Shown here: in pieces, positions 60,695-64,000 of the stretch
Numbering within the stretch: position 1 is the first letter of the stretch
How the letters are laid out: each line of letters begins with the position of its first letter
From: Venatoribacter cucullus
Lineage (GTDB): Bacteria; Pseudomonadota; Gammaproteobacteria; Pseudomonadales; Oceanobacteraceae
Assembly: GCF_016132445.1 (NCBI RefSeq)
Contig: NZ_CP046056.1
Span: 2,163,501-2,227,500, forward strand
DNA length: 64,000 nt
Reading direction: 5' to 3'
Notes under the pieces: model-generated
Databases searched by the model: none
The model's input: the letters and a program-made list of their open reading frames with translations, nothing else
What the model was told of the DNA's origin: nothing
Translations under genes and position numbers: made by a program

Positions 60695-61146
60695 AATGAC
60701 AAACTCAACATTTCAGCCGGTAACTGATCCGGCTGACTGACCATATCCAGATACGCATCGCGGCGGTTATCCCACTGCGACTTGCTCCATAATTCCAGCT
60801 TCTTACCCTGGCCCAGCAGCACGGCCTCTTTCTCCAGACCGGCGTATTCGCGCAATGACGGCGGCACCAGAATACGGCCACTGCCATCCAGCTCCAGATC
60901 CGTTGCGTGACCAATCAGCAAACGCTGAATACGGCGGGCCGCCGGGTTAAAGCTGGGTAAGGCTTCAATCTGAGCCTGAATCGGCTCCCACTCATTAACC
61001 GGGTAAATCAACAGGCAGTGCTCTTCCGTGTCGATGGTTGCCACCAAACGGCCGCCACAGAGCGCCGCCAGCGCATCCCGATGTTTGGTCGGGATCGCCA
61101 GACGCCCTTTAGCATCCAGATTGATCGTGTGCAGCCCACGGAACAT
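60691..61146 (-). CDS. mraZ: MraZ, dcw cluster transcriptional regulator
   Basis: A 151-residue AbrB-like DNA-binding protein, the first gene of the dcw operon. It has two repeated domains, [15 protein letters not shown] (about 9-23) and [15 protein letters not shown] (about 81-95). MraZ forms a ring and represses its own operon by binding GTGGG-type repeats, and a matching repeat array sits just upstream. The start is ATG 61146. Confidence 0.96.
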   Translation of the reverse strand: MFRGLHTINLDAKGRLAIPTKHRDALAALCGGRLVATIDTEEHCLLIYPVNEWEPIQAQIEALPSFNPAARRIQRLLIGHATDLELDGSGRILVPPSLREYAGLEKEAVLLGQGKKLELWSKSQWDNRRDAYLDMVSQPDQLPAEMLSLSL

Positions 61147-61205
61147 AGGTCCATCCTGTTGATCATGATTAGCAGAGGTGGGTGCTTACTAACGCAAGCA
61201 AATAA

Positions 61206-61239
61206 CCACAAGAACCCACTTCTGCCCACATTTTTCCAC
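61206..61239 (-). promoter_or_regulatory. MraZ operator: four GTGG repeats with 10-base period
   Basis: On the minus strand GTGG starts at 61239, 61229, 61219 and 61209, exactly 10 bases apart, with two of the copies reading GTGGG. This is the arrangement known for MraZ binding. The array lies downstream of the -10 element and before the gene. Confidence 0.8.
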
Positions 61240-61247
61240 TTTGCGAC

Positions 61248-61276
61248 ACTATAGAAACCCAGTTGGTCTTTTGCAA
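61248..61276 (-). promoter_or_regulatory. Sigma-70 promoter of mraZ and the dcw operon
   Basis: On the minus strand TTGCAA (61276-61271) and TATAGT (61253-61248) are separated by exactly 17 bases. Initiation near 61241 would place the GTGG array in the transcribed leader, so bound MraZ could block transcription. Confidence 0.65.
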
Positions 61277-61589
61277 GCACCCAAAACCCCGCCGGAGCGG
61301 CATTTTTACTAGGTGCCACAAGCACTTAGACACAGACTGCAACAGGTGGCAGAACGCCGGTGTTCAAATACCGAACAACACCACAAACCTGCATAGGGAA
61401 GTTAAAGTAAAGTATAAAGTTAGCACCCACTAACATTATGATTTATGAAAATTTTACGGCGTTAGTAATTACAAACATGAAATAAATCTAAGGTTAAAAT
61501 GGCACAGCCACGGTATGTCTTGGCGATTGAAATCCCCTGTGCCAGACTCCGCGCCAGTTTCCCGCCACCGCCATTCTGTGAGACCTGCT

Positions 61590-62231
61590 ATGAAACGCTA
61601 CCTGTTGCAACCCCTGATCAAAGGCTCGATGGTAGTAATCCCGTTACTGGTGACCATCTGGTTGTTGTGGTCGGCCTTACTGTGGCTGAACAGCCTGGGC
61701 AGCAATGCCCTGACGGCGCTGGGCATCGACATTATGTTCCCGGGCATGGGGCTGATAATCATGCTGCTGGCTCTGTTGCTGGTCGGCATGCTGTTTCAGC
61801 TGAACCCGGTCACCTGGCTCTACCAGTATGTGGAAGACGCCCTGCTGCGCTTCCCGCTGGTCAAAACGCTGTACGGTGCCGTAAAAGACTTTGCCGCCAT
61901 GCTGGACAAAGACAAGCAACAGGCGCAGGCGGTTGTACTGGTGGATATGCCGGGGCTTGGACAGGTTATCGGGTTTATTACCGCCACCCGCATTCCGCCC
62001 CAGATTCAGACCGTTAACAGTGCCAGCGATCTGGTGGCCGTCTACCTGCCGATGAGCTACATGGTGGGGGGCTATACCTTATTTATTCCCCGCTCACGCC
62101 TGACCGAGGTGGACTGGTCATTTGAGGATGCCATGCGCTTTGCCCTCACCGCCGGGGTATCGCAAAGCCAGGCCCGCACACGGCACAGCAACACAACGCC
62201 AACTGACGCTGGCGGACAGCCTTTGTTATAG
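61590..62231 (+). CDS. DUF502 membrane protein
   Basis: A 213-residue protein with two membrane segments (about 12-35 and 54-76) and a soluble C-terminal part. The start RYLLQPLIKGSMVVIPLLVT, the RFPLVKTLYGAVKDF segment and the YTLFIPRSRLTEVDWSFEDAM end are characteristic of DUF502. The function is unknown. The ATG at 61590 has a weak ribosome site; 25 upstream in-frame codons are discarded. It is followed 48 bases later by the cyclic-nucleotide-binding gene. Confidence 0.88.
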   Translation: MKRYLLQPLIKGSMVVIPLLVTIWLLWSALLWLNSLGSNALTALGIDIMFPGMGLIIMLLALLLVGMLFQLNPVTWLYQYVEDALLRFPLVKTLYGAVKDFAAMLDKDKQQAQAVVLVDMPGLGQVIGFITATRIPPQIQTVNSASDLVAVYLPMSYMVGGYTLFIPRSRLTEVDWSFEDAMRFALTAGVSQSQARTRHSNTTPTDAGGQPLL

Positions 62232-62279
62232 TGCATATACTTTTATTGACTTATTAACACTGCAACCAAGGCATCCCGC

Positions 62280-63308
62280 ATGGAAGGTACGACCAGCCCG
62301 GACTTAACCCCGGAACAGATTCAGCATTTTATCCCGTTCGATGAACTGTCCGTCGGCGCGATCACTGAACTGCTGCCGCATTTCCGTTTTTACCGGGTCG
62401 ATGCCAAAAAAGTGCTGTTCAAACGTGGCGAAGAAGACAGCGAATGCCATTTCTTACTCACCGGCAGCGTTGACCTGGCCGATGATCAGTTCCGCATCAC
62501 CCCGATCAAGGGCGATGACGACGAAAACTTTCTCGCCCTGGATGCCAGCCACAGTATTCATCGCCATGCTGCCATCAGTCAGACGCCCTGTACCCTGTTC
62601 GCGGTTAAGCGTCAGCATCTGGAACTGATTACCACCTGGTCGGAATTAACCCAGTCCTGGCAACAGGATGACGATAACGCCGACTGGCTGGAAACCCTGC
62701 TTACCTCCGGGCTGTTCAACCGCATACCGCCGGGCAATATTCAGAAGCTGCTCAGCCGCTTTAATGAACGGCCAGTGGCACTGGGCGAACAGATTATCCG
62801 CGAAGGCGAAGAAGGCCACGAATGCTATGTCATCAAACAAGGCAAGGCGCTGGTAACCCGCCAGCACAACAACAAAACCGAGACACTGGCCGCGCTCAGT
62901 AATGGTGACCTGTTTGGTGAAGATGCCCTGATCAGCAACCTGCCCCGCAATGCCAGCATCACCATGAGCAGTGATGGGGTATTAATGGTGCTGACCAAAG
63001 AAGATTTCGACGTACTGCTGAAGCAACCGGTACTGAGCTACGTCAGCGAGGACGAGCTGGAAAGCCTGATCGCCGATGGCGATACCGGTACCGTGATGCT
63101 GGATGTCCGCCTGCCGCAGGAAGTAGCCGCTAACCCGCTGCACCGCGCCCAGACTATTCCACTGGCCCAGCTACGCAACCGCCTGAATGAATTGTCTAAC
63201 GCTTTTGTCTATGTTGTGGCCGGCGAAGGCCGGGCCGAAGCGGCCGCCTATATTCTCAGCGAAGCGGGCTTTGAAGCCCGGGTACTGAAGCAAACCAGCC
63301 AGCACTGA
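62280..63308 (+). CDS. Cyclic-nucleotide-binding/rhodanese protein without a catalytic cysteine
   Basis: A 342-residue soluble protein with three modules. A degenerate cNMP-binding-like domain lies at about 15-120 (VLFKRGEEDSECHFLLTGSV). A second, clearer one is at about 135-255 (IIREGEEGHECYVIKQGKA, then the phosphate-cassette-like LFGEDALISNLPRNASI). A rhodanese fold occupies about 260-335 (TVMLDVRLPQEV onward). The usual rhodanese Cys loop is replaced by VVAGEGRAEAA, so no persulfide chemistry is expected. It is probably a sensor or scaffold. The nucleotide ligand is unknown. Confidence 0.82.
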   Translation: MEGTTSPDLTPEQIQHFIPFDELSVGAITELLPHFRFYRVDAKKVLFKRGEEDSECHFLLTGSVDLADDQFRITPIKGDDDENFLALDASHSIHRHAAISQTPCTLFAVKRQHLELITTWSELTQSWQQDDDNADWLETLLTSGLFNRIPPGNIQKLLSRFNERPVALGEQIIREGEEGHECYVIKQGKALVTRQHNNKTETLAALSNGDLFGEDALISNLPRNASITMSSDGVLMVLTKEDFDVLLKQPVLSYVSEDELESLIADGDTGTVMLDVRLPQEVAANPLHRAQTIPLAQLRNRLNELSNAFVYVVAGEGRAEAAAYILSEAGFEARVLKQTSQH

Positions 63309-63393
63309 GGCGGGAAATAACCCCTACTGGCCGGAAACAACCGGACAATGTAAGACCACTTGCGCCACCACGTTACACAAAGACCACTAAAAA

Positions 63394-63408
63394 GTTACAC
63401 AATGTAAC
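63394..63408. promoter_or_regulatory. Inverted repeat upstream of the peroxidase gene
   Basis: GTTACACAATGTAAC has perfect 6-base arms around CAA. The left half GTTACACAA recurs at 63372-63380, and GACCACT repeats at 63354 and 63382, giving a repeat cluster about 140 bases before the gene. A regulator-binding site is likely. Confidence 0.45.
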
Positions 63409-63546
63409 CCTTCAGGCCAAACTCAGAATACCTACAAAAAACCACCAGCCACCCTCTCTTTTATCGTGATTCACTGCCGCAGCTGCCGGTTATGCCGTCA
63501 GTACTCAACGCACGGCCCAACAATAACGATAAACGGAGATCACCAC

Positions 63547-64000
63547 ATGAACAGTATCTGGGTTACCTGGCCCTCGCTGGTCAAGCTCGGCACCCTCGGG
63601 ATTTTTGCTGGCTTAATTACACTGGCTGCCGAACGGCAGGAGTTGTTCAAAAACAACCTGTTTGATTTCGAACGCTGGGATGAATACAACGCCGACATCA
63701 ACTGTGATGAACGCAGCCTGAATGCCCGTACCGAAAACGGTACCTGTAACATTCTGGAAAACCCGTCAGAAGGTTCGGTTATGCGTCGTTTCGGCCGTAA
63801 CGTTGAACTGTCCGCCGCTCAGGGCGAAACGGAAGCCGACACCCTGTTAACTCCGAACCCGCGTGAAGTCAGTAACGTACTGCTGTCCCGTGGCGATGAT
63901 TTCAAACCGGCCACCTCGGTTAACTTCATTGCTGCCAGCTGGATTCAGTTCATGACCCACGACTGGTTCTTCCATGGCGAAAACAGCGCCGAAAACCCGA
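63547..64000 (+). CDS. Animal-type haem peroxidase family protein (N-terminal part)
   Basis: The first 151 codons of a gene cut by the window end. After a membrane or signal-like segment (about 12-28, LVKLGTLGIFAGLITLA), the protein reads ELFKNNLFDFERWDEYN and later FIAASWIQFMTHDWFFHG. The HDWF block is the distal-histidine motif of the animal haem peroxidase family (relatives of peroxidasin and fatty-acid dioxygenases). GGAG lies 8 bases before the ATG. The catalytic domain and total length cannot be seen. It probably oxidises lipids or halides at the cell surface, but the substrate is unknown. Confidence 0.8.
   Translation, partial: MNSIWVTWPSLVKLGTLGIFAGLITLAAERQELFKNNLFDFERWDEYNADINCDERSLNARTENGTCNILENPSEGSVMRRFGRNVELSAAQGETEADTLLTPNPREVSNVLLSRGDDFKPATSVNFIAASWIQFMTHDWFFHGENSAENP

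Larger units (their letters stand above)
61147..61589. other. Divergent regulatory region between mraZ and the DUF502 gene
   Basis: This 443-base stretch holds no gene. It contains the mraZ promoter and GTGG repeats (61206-61276). The sequence GTGGGTGCTTACTAAC near 61170 resembles the reverse complement of TTAGCACCCACTAAC near 61420. A second AT-rich stretch (61395-61500) lies closer to the plus-strand gene; no clear promoter for that gene is visible. Confidence 0.6.

Overview
The window comes from the chromosome of a free-living gammaproteobacterium, most likely a marine member of the Oceanospirillales (Thalassolituus/Oceanobacter-like). This rests on recognisable gene orders and protein families, not on a database search. 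The supporting blocks are miaB-phoH-ybeY-corC-lnt, fxsA-groES-groL behind a sigma-32 type promoter, a 387-residue speC-type ornithine decarboxylase, and a complete division/cell-wall (dcw) cluster followed by lpxC, an M23 peptidase, secA, argJ and mutT. MurE carries the DNPR motif of meso-diaminopimelate enzymes. I saw no rRNA or tRNA gene, CRISPR array, transposase or prophage.

Layout. 0.2-2.1 kb: rimK and an aspartoacylase-like hydrolase. 2.15-2.9 kb: a gene-free, palindrome-packed block, symmetric about its centre, between two convergent genes; this is the most unusual DNA in the window. 2.9-8.7 kb (minus strand): tatD-like, a type II lumazine synthase, rhlE, an SDR dehydrogenase and a membrane sensor with no output domain. 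8.7-11.5 kb: two tandem paralogous DUF3592-type membrane proteins. 11.6-15.9 kb: small and accessory genes (SutA-like, VF530, glycosyltransferase, a duplicated membrane protein, an ADP-ribosyltransferase-like protein, DUF2798) with a MITE-like element. 16-19.6 kb: groL, groES, fxsA and a PF10118-type hydrolase. 19.7-30.3 kb: RNA methyltransferase, speC, an ABC exporter, rnk, a zinc-ribbon rhomboid protease, a crotonase, hemH and a Bcr-type exporter. 30.3-32.3 kb: a TetR regulator with two operator-like palindromes, one of them in front of a 49-codon gene, then two small conserved genes. 32.4-38.2 kb: miaB, phoH, ybeY, corC, lnt and a DUF6164 gene. 38.2-61.1 kb (minus strand): the envelope/division block. 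61.1-64 kb: DUF502, a cyclic-nucleotide-binding/rhodanese protein and the start of an animal-type haem peroxidase that runs off the window.

The dcw cluster reads mraZ-rsmH-ftsL-ftsI-murE-murF-mraY-murD-ftsW-murG-murC-ddl-ftsQ-ftsA-ftsZ on the minus strand. Eleven of the 14 junctions overlap, by 4 or 8 bases. A TTGCAA-17-TATAGT promoter and four GTGG repeats at exact 10-base spacing lie in front of mraZ, which fits autoregulation by MraZ. A strong terminator sits on the ftsZ stop codon, and lpxC, the M23 peptidase, secA and argJ-mutT follow on the same strand.

The best candidates for something undescribed are the symmetric hairpin mosaic at 2148-2902, where paired hairpins keep their stems by compensatory changes; the TetR/operator/49-codon gene module; the output-less sensor; and the zinc-ribbon rhomboid coupled to a membrane protein.
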